Shown here piece by piece: positions 1 through 12,900 of a stretch of 64,000 nt of DNA (positions are counted from its first letter, which is position 1; every line of letters begins with the position of its first letter). The DNA comes from Metridium senile. Its lineage: Eukaryota; Cnidaria; Anthozoa; Actiniaria; Metridiidae. The DNA lies in contig OX459096.1 of NCBI GenBank assembly GCA_949775045.1, forward strand, positions 36,565,316 to 36,629,315. The letters are read 5' to 3'. Under the pieces are notes generated by a model, which did no database searches, was not told the DNA's origin, and saw nothing but the letters and a program-made list of their open reading frames with translations. Made by a program: the position numbers and the translations under genes.

Positions 1-22
1 GCCGGAATTATGTTCAATTTAC

Positions 23-334
23 CTTCTACAAGCAGTTCAGCGGACGTATTGACTTCTCCAGCTTCATTGGTAACGTAACAAATGTAAAGTCCTTCATCTT
101 CATCGATGTCTGTTTCTGTGATTCTAAGTTTGCTGCTTTTGTCATCAGTAGTAACCTTTACACGTTTGTTTTGAGTTACAGGATGCCCATCTTTCATCCA
201 AACTACAGTTGTTTTACCCTCGCTTACAAACTGTAAATACAATTCAGCAGGTTTTCCCTCATCGACTTCAACCTCTTCGAGTTCTTTTGTGATCTTGGGA
301 GCTTCGGGTTTCTTTGAAGGAGATGCTTCCAAAT
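23..334 (-). CDS. Exon 50: single Ig domain, last exon in window
   Basis: 312 nt (104 residues), phase 1-1, from LEASPSKKPEAPKITKELEE to ELLVEG. Strand C is VVWMKDG and strand F is LYICYVTN; the B-strand position is L. A clear donor (GTAAAT) at 21-22 and phase 1 show that the gene continues beyond the left edge. Confidence 0.9.
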
Positions 335-648
335 CTAGTTTTATTTGAAAAATGATTTTTTTTCCATGATTTAAAAGATATATATCTATTGCATCAAACT
401 CTAACAATTTAGGAATAAATAAATAGACAAGCAAGAAAAAAAAAACACAGATGCAAACAAACAAATAAACAAACACAAAATATTAACAGATAAATAAATA
501 AATACACAAATAAACAAACAAGCAAAAAAACAAACAAACAAATAAATAAACAAAAATTAATTAATAAACAAATTAATTAATTAATACATTAATAAATAAA
601 TGAATAAATAGATAAATAAACAGATAAATACATCAATACATAAATAGA

Positions 649-735
<87 letters not shown>

Positions 736-854
736 ATGAATGAATGAACGAATGAATGAATGAATGAATGATCATGAATAAATAAATAAACAAACAAACA
801 AACAAACAAACAAACAAACAAACAAACAAACAAACAAACAAACAAACAAACAAA

Positions 855-909
<55 letters not shown>

Positions 910-3900
910 ATGATAAATAAATAAATAAATAAATAAATAAATATATAACTAACAATAATGGCATAAATGATTGCAAAATAATTATACTATGTTTCAGAAA
1001 CATTGATTGTCATTATTCATTACCTGATTCAAGACCAACAGATATTTCAACTGGTTTGAAAGGTTCTTTCTTTGCAGGTAACTCTGCTTGTGATAACTTA
1101 TCTGTCGGCTTTATATCCGGTTTGACATCTATTGTTGCAATACTGACGTCCTTTTCTTTGTCTCCTAGCTCAAGAGATAGTTCAATAGGTTTGAAAGGTT
1201 TACCAGCTGGCACACTTGCATCTGACACTACTGTCGGCTTGTCTTTGTCAATGTCGATAGAAAGCTCAACTGGAGCAAAGTCGTCCTTTTTCATAGGAAG
1301 CTCTACTTGAGAAATTCCAGGTTCCATTTGTACAGGTACATCCACTTGGAATTCAATTCTTTCTTCTTCCCTTGGCTTTTCTTTATCGACGTCTAAAGCA
1401 AGTTCCACAGGTGCAAAGGTTTCTTTTCCTATCGGGAGAACAACGGAGGTAATACCTGGCTCTTTCTCAACAGGAAGGTCTACCTTGAGCTCAACAGGCC
1501 TTGCCATTTGTTTATCTTTATCAACGTCTATCGCAACTTCAACTGGAACGAATTCATCTTTCGGTTTGGAGAGGACTAATTCTGAAATTTCTGGTTCTTT
1601 CTCTACGGGAACATCCATCTTTACCTCAATAGGTTTATCGTTGTCAACATCTATGGCAAGCTGAACAGCAGAGAACTGTTCTTTTCCTTTTGGGAGCGTA
1701 GCTTCTGACATTTCGGTTTTTTCTTGAACGCTAAATTAAAATAAATGCAAATTAACAAAAATAAATTATTTTTTTCATGACTAAAATGTTAAAAATGTTT
1801 CTTTTCAAAACAAATTACAGACAAATTCAAAATCTTACTTGACTGTAAGTCCTTCTTCTTCAGCTTCTGACACTAAATGTAATAACATAAGTTAAAATAT
1901 ATCTAACATTTATACAAACATAGACAAAAGGACAGAAAATATTACCTTTAGAATGTATATTTAGTATTGAGTTAGAATACATTTTTTTTAATCAAAATGG
2001 GATCGATGTAAGTGCATGTGGTGTGAGAAACTGGCTAAGCGATTTGCTATTGCGTATTACCTGTCAAGACAACAATTTCAGCTTCTGATATAGTCTTTCC
2101 AAAGGAATTCGTAACGACACATTTGTAGGAAGCTTCATCGTCTAGAACAACGCTGTTGATGACCAGGGTACTGGTATCATCACTGTCATGACGTACTTGA
2201 ACACGACGATCTTCTTTGATAGGTTTGTCATTTTTGAGCCATTCCACGTCAGGTTTGGGCTTGCCACTATATTTAACAGTTTGTTCGAATTTTGTTCCTT
2301 CAACGGTGTCCACTGCTTTTAAGGTTTTAGTTATTTCTGGAGCTTCACCTTCGGGCAGCAACGCTGAAATATGTGTATTTAAAATTAATGAATTGGTTCA
2401 GACGATTAGTAAGATATTATTGTTTGCGGCTTTTCTTTCTTTTTAGTCTTTGCCTGCGCACATCCGCACCGCATTTAGTCGTTAAGTCCGTCTGTTAAAG
2501 CAATATACCAAGCAGCCAAGAAGAAAAGTTGCATAATTAAAGCGGTTTTTGATTGATTTTTGTCAATATAAAAAGTATAATATGATCCATGATTGGTCAA
2601 TATATAATTTGTCAAAGTCTGATCTGTTATGTAAAACTAATTAGGCATGCAACTTACAGCTTAGATGTTGTCTTAGCTGAAATCTTTAGAAGCTGTTTAA
2701 GTCCGTTATGTAAATAAAAACATAATCTCGAAAGTGGAAAAGTAGGAAAATTGACTCTTTTCGAGTAATATGTGAAATATTTATATTGAGAATGCATTAT
2801 TAACTACCAAAGGTCAACCGAGTCAAAACAAAGCACTACAACGAAAGACGGATCAGCAGGAGGTATTATACAATTAATGACCGCGATAGAATCGGATCAG
2901 ACAAAAGACGTTACAAATAGACATTGCTTATACATTAATTTAAGTGGTACACTGACAACAATCTGCCATCCCTTACCCGTGCACTGTTACAGCTTTGTTA
3001 AAATATATAGCTAACTCAGTAGTGAAATTATCGTTAAAATCTTTTGTTATCATTCATACCTGACTGTATGCAGGATGAGTGAGCTCGTTCAGTAACGAAA
3101 GGTGAAGATTTATCATAATGCATTTATTCCATAATTATAGATAACCAAATGTAGTTTTACCTGAAATATCGACGTTAAATGTCCTTGTATTTGTACCAGC
3201 AGGATTCTCAGCCTTCACTACATATGATCCAGTATCACCAGGCCCTGCTTCTTTTATTGTTAGCTTATGTGTGTCTTCTTTGCTCTCTAAAACATACTTC
3301 TCAGATTTGGGTAGTGGTTTGTTCCCTATCAACCATTGCACAGTTGGTTCTGGTTGACCAGTCACTCCCACTTCAAGCGTCAAATCACCAGTTGCAGTAA
3401 GCTCTAATGGGCCTTGTCCAACAAGAGGGCTAAACGTGGGAGGGATTTCCTCCTCAGCAGGTTCATTTACAAGTAGTTCTGACATTGTTGTTGCTTTACC
3501 AAAATCGTTTCTGGCTTCGCACTTGAATTCTCCCTCGTCGTCTAGAGTTGTTTCAGGGATTAATAAGAAGCAGAGCTCGCCCTCCATGCTTGTCTTGACT
3601 CTAATACTCTCTACTATCACTTTCTCATCTTTAAGCCAAGTAATGTTTGGTGAAGGCAGTCCTGTTACACGACATTCCAAACGAGCTGGTTCACCTTCAA
3701 CGACCTCGACTACCTTAAGTGGTTGAACGAATTCAGGGGCTGTGCCTTCTGGCTTTTCTGAAAAACACAAAATACAAAAGATATATTCCTTGCATTACAA
3801 ACACCATCGTTATCCAAGGAACTTTAAATGTGGGCATTTAAAAGGTTAAATAACTTAAACAGTGAAGGCTGAAAAATATATTTAATTTCAACACTAAATT

Positions 3901-6900
3901 GTTTATATCAAAAGGTCTGAAGCATGATAAAAAAAAATCAGTATTTAAATATCAGAAATGCGTAACACAATGATAACCTCAGTATCTATTGTTTTGGGAG
4001 GACGTTTAGTAGCTAATATCCTTAAACATGGATTGAAAGAAGGCAGATTTTACTTTAAATTTCATTAATTATAAATAAGAAAATAAGAGCGAATCGTCTC
4101 CTATGTTATTCATTAGAGGATGTGCATCACTCATGCCACAGCCATCGGACGAGACCATGATCCAAATCGAATCACAATAACATGCAAATGAGCCCGTAGT
4201 ATTTCAAAACACCTCTTAGTCTCGGTAAGTTCAGTAAAATGTTCTCGACCGGTGGCCTAGGGGCTTCTACCAACAATCATTGTCATGGTATTACTTATAG
4301 CAATTCAAAACAGTTATACATAAAAAAATTAATAAATTAGAAAAGTTTAAAATACGATACACATTAATATGATTATAATACATATATATTCTCTTTGTTT
4401 ACCTTCTACATACACTTTGAAACTTCTTGTTATTATTTCATCTTTGCTTTTTGAGACACATTTGTATACGCCTTCGTCGTCTGGTGTGGCTTCTGAGATG
4501 GTTAAGAAATGTTCGTTACCAGAGTCATCAATTGTATATGTTTCCTTCTTAGTGATGCATTTGTCATCTTTGTACCATTCGACGTCAGGGGTTGGTGCAC
4601 CGCTAATCTCAACTTTTAGAGTAAGGTCTTGTCCTTCCATGATTTCAACGGGAGTCTCCTCTGATTCTGTGATAGTTGGTGAACCAGCTAATGGCAACAC
4701 AGATAAAATACATGTAGACGTAGATTTACCGGCCTCGTTCATAGCTATGCATGTGTATTCACCTGCATCGTCTAATTTACAATCTTCAACGACCAAAGAG
4801 AATAACTCAGGTTCTTTATCATCAACATCGTCAATAATAATGACTCGTCCAATGTCTTCAAGTTGCTGTCCGTCTTTAAACCATTCAATGACTGGCTGAG
4901 GATAGCCAGCCACACGAACATTAAAATGGACAATGGACTGCTCATTAACTTGTTGCGTTGTCAATTGCTCTTTGAAAATTGGCATAGAGACACACTCTTC
5001 CACAATCAACTCAGTTGTCATTGTTGCTGTTCCGAGATCAGTTGTAATTTCGCACGTATAATCTGCTTCATCATCCAAAGTAACTTTCTTAATCTTTAAA
5101 GAACATACTCCGTCTTCAACGGTTGTTGATATCCTCGGGTTTTCCTCAAGTTGTTTGTCCTCCTTGAACCATGTCACGGTTGAGTTTTCAGCTTCTTGTG
5201 ACCTACATTCGATTGTGACTGTAGAACCTTCTACTACCTCTACTTCTTTTGACGATTCTGTGATTTTAGGAGCAGCTTGAGCACCTTGAAACAAAGAAAT
5301 ACATTAAAAATCGACAAGGAATGAATGGGCATTAAACATTACACCTGTAGCTAAATTTAAGTCTATGCCCCTAAACCATAACCCAAATATTAAAATAGAC
5401 CCATTGCATAATGTATCAATAACTTTTAAAACTATGTTAAAAGTATTATCTGGTGTAAGTATATATACATATAAATTCGCGCTAGCTGTTTCCAAAACTT
5501 CCGACTATTTTTCGATCAGGTCATTTCTTTTTAAATAATCTACTTATATCTATACTAAAATAATTATATCCTCAGGCTTGATTGAATATCAATGAATAAA
5601 ACCTCGACTTTCTCCCAGTTAACACTAGTCCATATTCACCTTAATAAGGAAAAATGTTCTATTCATGTTGATAAATTCAAAAGCCATAAGCTAAAAAGCA
5701 TCTCATCAATCGGAAAATTATAAATACTTATTGAAATATGAGTAAACATTTTTGTTTTTGCAATACACTGGTCTAGATGGTATTTTTCTTTTCTATTTAT
5801 AATGCGATTAGTTTTAAAATAAAAATAAAACTTGTAAGGACATCGAGAATTGTTTGCGATGCACTAGAAATAGATTACGTTTTTAGAGTCACAAATTTTC
5901 TTGCTGGACATGTGTGCCCTACTAATTGGGGAGAGTCAGACTCACACACACTACCTCTACGTTAAATATTTTGCACACAACTCAGAACGCATGTTCATTT
6001 TATTCATTGAATACCATTATTATTATATTGATAATATTTTTGACATTGAAATCAAAGCGAATTAAACTGAAAACTATTTAAAAAAAATTCCTGCAAAAAT
6101 CCTTGTGTAACTCTGAAGTTACCACTTACACAAATTAAATTGTTTATTGACTTTGGCTAATATAAAATGTTTTATTCGTAAAAAAAAAGTTGTCTTTGCT
6201 TACGAAAAAGCTTTAATATTTAGCTAATTACACTGAATGCAACGTGAAAAAAAAAAAACACTTAATGTAATATTTCATTCAAAAGATACCATTTAACCAA
6301 ATTCAATTATCTATTGACTCGTTAAAACCATTTTAAAATTAAATGACAAAAAATAAGAAAGTTAATACTGAGAATAGGTATTGACAAAGTCATAGTGCAT
6401 CATAGTGGTGTAAGGAAAAACTTTAAACCCTTATTGCGAATACACATCTCCTTTTAAGCATGCCATGAATAAAATAATACAAAATCTACCTTTGATAGGT
6501 TCTTCAAGCGGAACTTTGAAATCAAGTGAAACTTTCTCTTCCTTGGATTTTAACACCGTTTTACTTTCTTTAGTTTCCTTTGTTTCATCATCAGAAAAAC
6601 TGACAACCACTTCAAAGTCATCGCTTTCTGGCAGTGGTACCGTTTCGGCATTTTCTATTTCTGAATGTAGAACAGGGTGAGTAATTTGAGAAACTTCTTC
6701 AGGCTTTTGTTTGGTCTTTTTCACAATTTCTTCAGCGTTTTTCTCTTTAGCGACAGGCTTTTCAACTTCAACATCATAGCTACGAATAGATGTCCCAACT
6801 TCGTTTACAGCTGTGCATTTATATGTTCCCTTATCCTCAGGTGTTGGATGCTTAATCAACAATGTATGTGTATCATCTTCAACAGAGATAACAGTTCGAT

Positions 6901-9900
6901 CATCAGGTTTGACAGGTTTTTCGTCTCTTGTCCACACCACCTCAGGAATAGGTTTTCCTTTCACAACAGTAGTCATCTGCACATCGCCTTCCTCTGTTAC
7001 AATCAAGGGTTCTTCTTTATCCTCAACAAATGTAGGCCGATGTTGGTCTTTTACAGGTTTCTGAATTACCTTTGAAGGCTTTTCGTCTTTGGGAATTGCA
7101 AAAGATATAGGCACTCCAACCGTAGCCATTGGCTCCTCACCCTTTGGCATGGATTTCGTTTCGGTTACTTCAACTGATTTCTCTTGTTGTGGAATGGTAA
7201 ATGATACGGGTTCATCAACTTTAGCAATCGGAGCCTCGTCAATAGGAGTTTCCTCCTTTTCGATCTCCACATCAAAGCTACGAATAGATGTCCCAACTTC
7301 GTTTACAGCTGTGCATTTATATGTTCCCTTATCCTCAGGTGTTGGATGCTTAATCAACAATGTATGTGTATCATCTACAACAGTGATAACAGTTCGATCA
7401 TCAGGTTTGACAGGTTTTTCGTCTCTTGTCCACACCACCTCAGGAATAGGTTTTCCTTTCACAACAGTAGTCATCTGCACATCGCCTTCCTCTGTTACAA
7501 TCAAGGGTTCTTCTTTATCCTCAACAAATGTAGGCCGATGTTGGTCTTTTACAGGTTTCTGAATTACCTTTGATGGCTTTTCGTCTTTGGGAATTGCAAA
7601 AGATATAGGCACTCCAACCGTAGCCATTGGCTCCTCACCCTTTGGCATGGATTTCGTTTCGGTTACTTCAACTGATTTCTCTTGTTGTGGAATGGTAAAT
7701 GATACGGGTTCATCAACTTTAGCAATCGGAGCCTCGTCAATAGGAGTTTCCTGCTTTTCGATCTCCACATCAAAGCTACGAATAGATGTCCCAACTTCGT
7801 TTACAGCTGTGCATTTATATGTTCCCTTATCCTCAGGTGTTGGATGCTTAATCAACAATGTATGTGTATCATCTACAACAGTGATAACAGTTCGATCATC
7901 AGGTTTGACAGGTTTTTCGTCTCTTGTCCACACCACCTCAGGAATAGGTTTTCCTTTCACAACAGTAGTCATCTGCACATCGCCTTCCTCTGTTACAATC
8001 AAGGGTTCTTCTTTATCCTCAACAAATGTAGGCCGATGTTGGTCTTTTACAGGTTTCTGAATTACCTTTGATGGCTTTTCGTCTTTGGGAATTGCAAAAG
8101 ATATAGGCACTCCAACCGTAGCCATTGGCTCCTCACCCTTTGGCATGGATTTCGTTTCGGTTACTTCAACTGATTTCTCTTGTTGTGGAATGGTAAATGA
8201 TACGGGTTCATCAACTTTAGCAATCGGAGCCTCGTCAATAGGAGTTTCCTGCTTTTCGATATCCACATCAAAGCTACGAATAGATGTCCCAACTTCGTTT
8301 ACAGCTTTGCATTTATATGTTCCCTTATCCTCAGGTGTTGGATGCTTAATCAACAATGTATGTGTATCATCTACAACAGTGATAACAGTTCGATCATCAG
8401 GTTTGACAGGTTTTTCGTCTCTTGTCCACACCACCTCAGGAATAGGTTTTCCTTTCACAACAGCAGTCATCTGCACATCGCCTTCCTCTGTTACAATCAA
8501 GGGTTCTTGTTTATCCTCAACAAATGTAGGCCGATGTTGGTCTTTTACAGGTTTCTGAATTACCTTTGATGGCTTTTCGTCTTTGGGAATTGCAAAAGAT
8601 ATAGGCACTCCAACCGTAGCCATTGGCCCCTCGCCCTTTGGCATGGATTTCGTTTCGGTTATTTCAACTGGTTTCTCTTGTTGTGGAATGGTAAATGATA
8701 CGGATTCATCAACTTTAGCAATCGGAGCCTCGTCAATAGGAGTTTCCTCCTTTTCGATCTCCACATCAAAGCTACGAATGGATGTCCCAACTTCGTTTAC
8801 AGCTGTGCATTTATATGTTCCCTTATCCTCAGGTGTTGGATGCTTAATCAACAATGTATGTGTATCATCTACAACAGTGATAACAGTTCGATCATCAGGT
8901 TTGACAGGTTTTTCGTCTCTTGTCCACACCACCTCAGGAATAGGTTTTCCTTTCACAACAGCAGTCATCTGCACATCGCCTTCCTCTGTTACAATCAAGG
9001 GTTCTTCTTTATCCTCAACAAATGTAGGCCGATGTTGGTCTTTTACAGGTTTCTGAATTACCTTTGATGGCTTTTCGTCTTTGGGAATTGCAAAAGATAT
9101 AGGCACTCCAACCGTAGCCATTGGCTCCTCACCCTTTGGCATGGATTTCGTTTCGGTTACTTCAACTGATTTCTCTTGTTGTGGAATGGTAAATGATACG
9201 GGTTCATCAACTTTAGCAATCGGAGCCTCGTCAATAGGAGTTTCCTGCTTTTCGATCTCCACATCAAAGCTACGAATAGATGTCCCAACTTCGTTTACAG
9301 CTGTGCATTTATATGTTCCCTTATCCTCAGGTGTTGGATGCTTAATCAACAATGTATGTGTATCATCTACAACAGTGATAACAGTTCGATCATCAGGTTT
9401 GACAGGTTTTTCGTCTCTTGTCCACACCACCTCAGGAATAGGTTTTCCTTTCACAACAGTAGTCATCTGCACATCGCCTTCCTCTGTTACAATCAAGGGT
9501 TCTTCTTTATCCTCAACAAATGTAGGCCGATGTTGGTCTTTTACAGGTTTCTGAATTACCTTTGATGGCTTTTCGTCTTTGGGAATTGCAAAAGATATAG
9601 GCACTCCAACCGTAGCCATTGGCTCCTCACCCTTTGGCATGGATTTCGTTTCGGTTACTTCAACTGATTTCTCTTGTTGTGGAATGGTAAATGATACGGG
9701 TTCATCAACTTTAGCAATCGGAGCCTCGTCAATAGGAGTTTCCTGCTTTTCGATATCCACATCAAAGCTACGAATAGATGTCCCAACTTCGTTTACAGCT
9801 TTGCATTTATATGTTCCCTTATCCTCAGGTGTTGGATGCTTAATCAACAATGTATGTGTATCATCTACAACAGTGATAACAGTTCGATCATCAGGTTTGA

Positions 9901-12900
9901 CAGGTTTTTCGTCTCTTGTCCACACCACCTCAGGAATAGGTTTTCCTTTCACAACAGCAGTCATCTGCACATCGCCTTCCTCTGTTACAATCAAGGGTTC
10001 TTGTTTATCCTCAACAAATGTAGGCCGATGTTGGTCTTTTACAGGTTTCTGAATTACCTTTGATGGCTTTTCGTCTTTGGGAATTGCAAAAGATATAGGC
10101 ACTCCAACCGTAGCCATTGGCCCCTCGCCCTTTGGCATGGATTTCGTTTCGGTTATTTCAACTGGTTTCTCTTGTTGTGGAATGGTAAATGATACGGATT
10201 CATCAACTTTAGCAATCGGAGCCTCGTCAATAGGAGTTTCCTCCTTTTCGATCTCCACATCAAAGCTACGAATGGATGTCCCAACTTCGTTTACAGCTGT
10301 GCATTTATATGTTCCCTTATCCTCAGGTGTTGGATGCTTAATCAACAATGTATGTGTATCATCTACAACAGTGATAACAGTTCGATCATCAGGTTTGACA
10401 GGTTTTTCGTCTCTTGTCCACACCACCTCAGGAATAGGTTTTCCTTTCACAACAGCAGTCATCTGCACATCGCCTTCCTCTGTTACAATCAAGGGTTCTT
10501 CTTTATCCTCAACAAATGTAGGCCGATGTTGGTCTTTTACAGGTTTCTGAATTACCTTTGATGGCTTTTCGTCTTTGGGAATTGCAAAAGATATAGGCAC
10601 TCCAACCGTAGCCATTGGCCCCTCGCCCTTTGGCATGGATTTCGTTTCGGTTATTTCAACTGGTTTCTCTTGTTGTGGAATGGTAAATGATACGGATTCA
10701 TCAACTTTAGCAATCGGAGCCTCGTCAATAGGAGTTTCCTCCTTTTCGATCTCCACATCAAAGCTACGAATAGATGTCCCAACTTCGTTTACAGCTGTGC
10801 ATTTATATGTTCCCTTATCCTCAGGTGTTGGATGCTTAATCAACAATGTATGTGTATCATCTACAACAGTGATAACAGTTCGATCATCAGGTTTGACAGG
10901 TTTTTCGTCTCTTGTCCACACTACCTCAGGAATAGGTTTTCCTTTCACAACAGTAGTCATCTGCACATCGCCTTCCTCTGTTACAATCAAGGGTTCTTCT
11001 TTATCCTCAACAAATGTAGGCCGATGTTGGTCTTTTACAGGTTTCTGAATTACCTTTGATGGCTTTTCGTCTTTGGGAATTGCAAAAGATATAGGCACTC
11101 CAACCGTAGCCATTGGCTCCTCACCCTTTGGCATGGATTTCGTTTCGGTTACTTCAACTGGTTTCTCTTGTTGTGGAATGGTAAATGATACGGATTCATC
11201 AACTTTAGCAATCGGAGCCTCGTCAATAGGAGTTTCCTCCTTTTCGATCTCCACATCAAAGCTACGAATGGATGTCCCAACTTCGTTTACAGCTGTGCAT
11301 TTATATGTTCCCTTATCCTCAGGTGTTGGATGCTTAATCAACAATGTATGTGTATCATCTACAACAGTGATAACAGTTCGATCATCAGGTTTGACAGGTT
11401 TTTCGTCTCTTGTCCACACCACCTCAGGAATAGGTTTTCCTTTCACAACAGCAGTCATCTGCACATCGCCTTCCTCTGTTACAATCAAGGGTTCTTCTTT
11501 ATCCTCAACAAATGTAGGCCGATGTTGGTCTTTTACAGGTTTCTGAATTACCTTTGATGGCTTTTCGTCTTTGGGAATTGCAAAAGATATAGGCACTCCA
11601 ACCGTAGCCATTGGCCCCTCGCCCTTTGGCATGGATTTCGTTTCGGTTATTTCAACTGGTTTCTCTTGTTGTGGAATGGTAAATGATACGGATTCATCAA
11701 CTTTAGCAATCGGAGCCTCGTCAATAGGAGTTTCCTCCTTTTCGATCTCCACATCAAAGCTACGAATAGATGTCCCAACTTCGTTTACAGCTGTGCATTT
11801 ATATGTTCCCTTATCCTCAGGTGTTGGATGCTTAATCAACAATGTATGTGTATCATCTACAACAGTGATAACAGTTCGATCATCAGGTTTGACAGGTTTT
11901 TCGTCTCTTGTCCACACTACCTCAGGAATAGGTTTTCCTTTCACAACAGTAGTCATCTGCACATCGCCTTCCTCTGTTACAATCAAGGGTTCTTCTTTAT
12001 CCTCAACAAATGTAGGCCGATGTTGGTCTTTTACAGGTTTCTGAATTACCTTTGATGGCTTTTCGTCTTTGGGAATTGCAAAAGATATAGGCACTCCAAC
12101 CGTAGCCATTGGCTCCTCACCCTTTGGCATGGATTTCGTTTCGGTTACTTCAACTGGTTTCTCTTGTTGTGGAATGGTAAATGATACGGGTTCATCAACT
12201 TTAGCAATCGGAGCCTCGTCAATAGGAGTTTCCTCCTTTTCGATCTCCACATCAAAGCTACGAATAGATGTCCCAACTTCGTTTACAGCTGTGCATTTAT
12301 ATGTTCCCTTATCCTCAGGTGTTGGATGCTTAATCAACAATGTATGTGTATCATCTACAACAGTGATAACAGTTCGATCATCAGGTTTGACAGGTTTTTC
12401 GTCTCTTGTCCACACCACCTCAGGAATAGGTTTTCCTTTCACAACAGCAGTCATCTGCACATCGCCTTCCTCTGTTACAATCAAGGGTTCTTCTTTATCC
12501 TCAACAAATGTAGGCCGATGTTGGTCTTTTACAGGTTTCTGAATTACCTTTGATGGCTTTTCGTCTTTGGGAATTGCAAAAGATATAGGCACTCCAACCG
12601 TAGCCATTGGCTCCTCGCCCTTTGGCATGGATTTCGTTTCGGTTACTTTAACTGGTTTCTGTTGTTGTGGGATGGTAAATGATACGGATTCATCAACTTT
12701 AGCAATCGGAGCCTCGTCAATAGGAGTTTCCTCCTTTTCGATCTCCACATCAAAGCTACGAATAGATGTCCCAACTTCGTTTACAGCTGTGCATTTATAT
12801 GTTCCCTTATCCTCAGGTGTTGGATGCTTAATCAACAATGTATGTGTATCATCTACAACAGTGATAACAGTTCGATCATCAGGTTTGACAGGTTTTTCGT

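Noticed and set aside
581..1003. Open frames rich in YLFI/CLFV
   Set aside because: Pure translation of AAAT/AAAC microsatellites.
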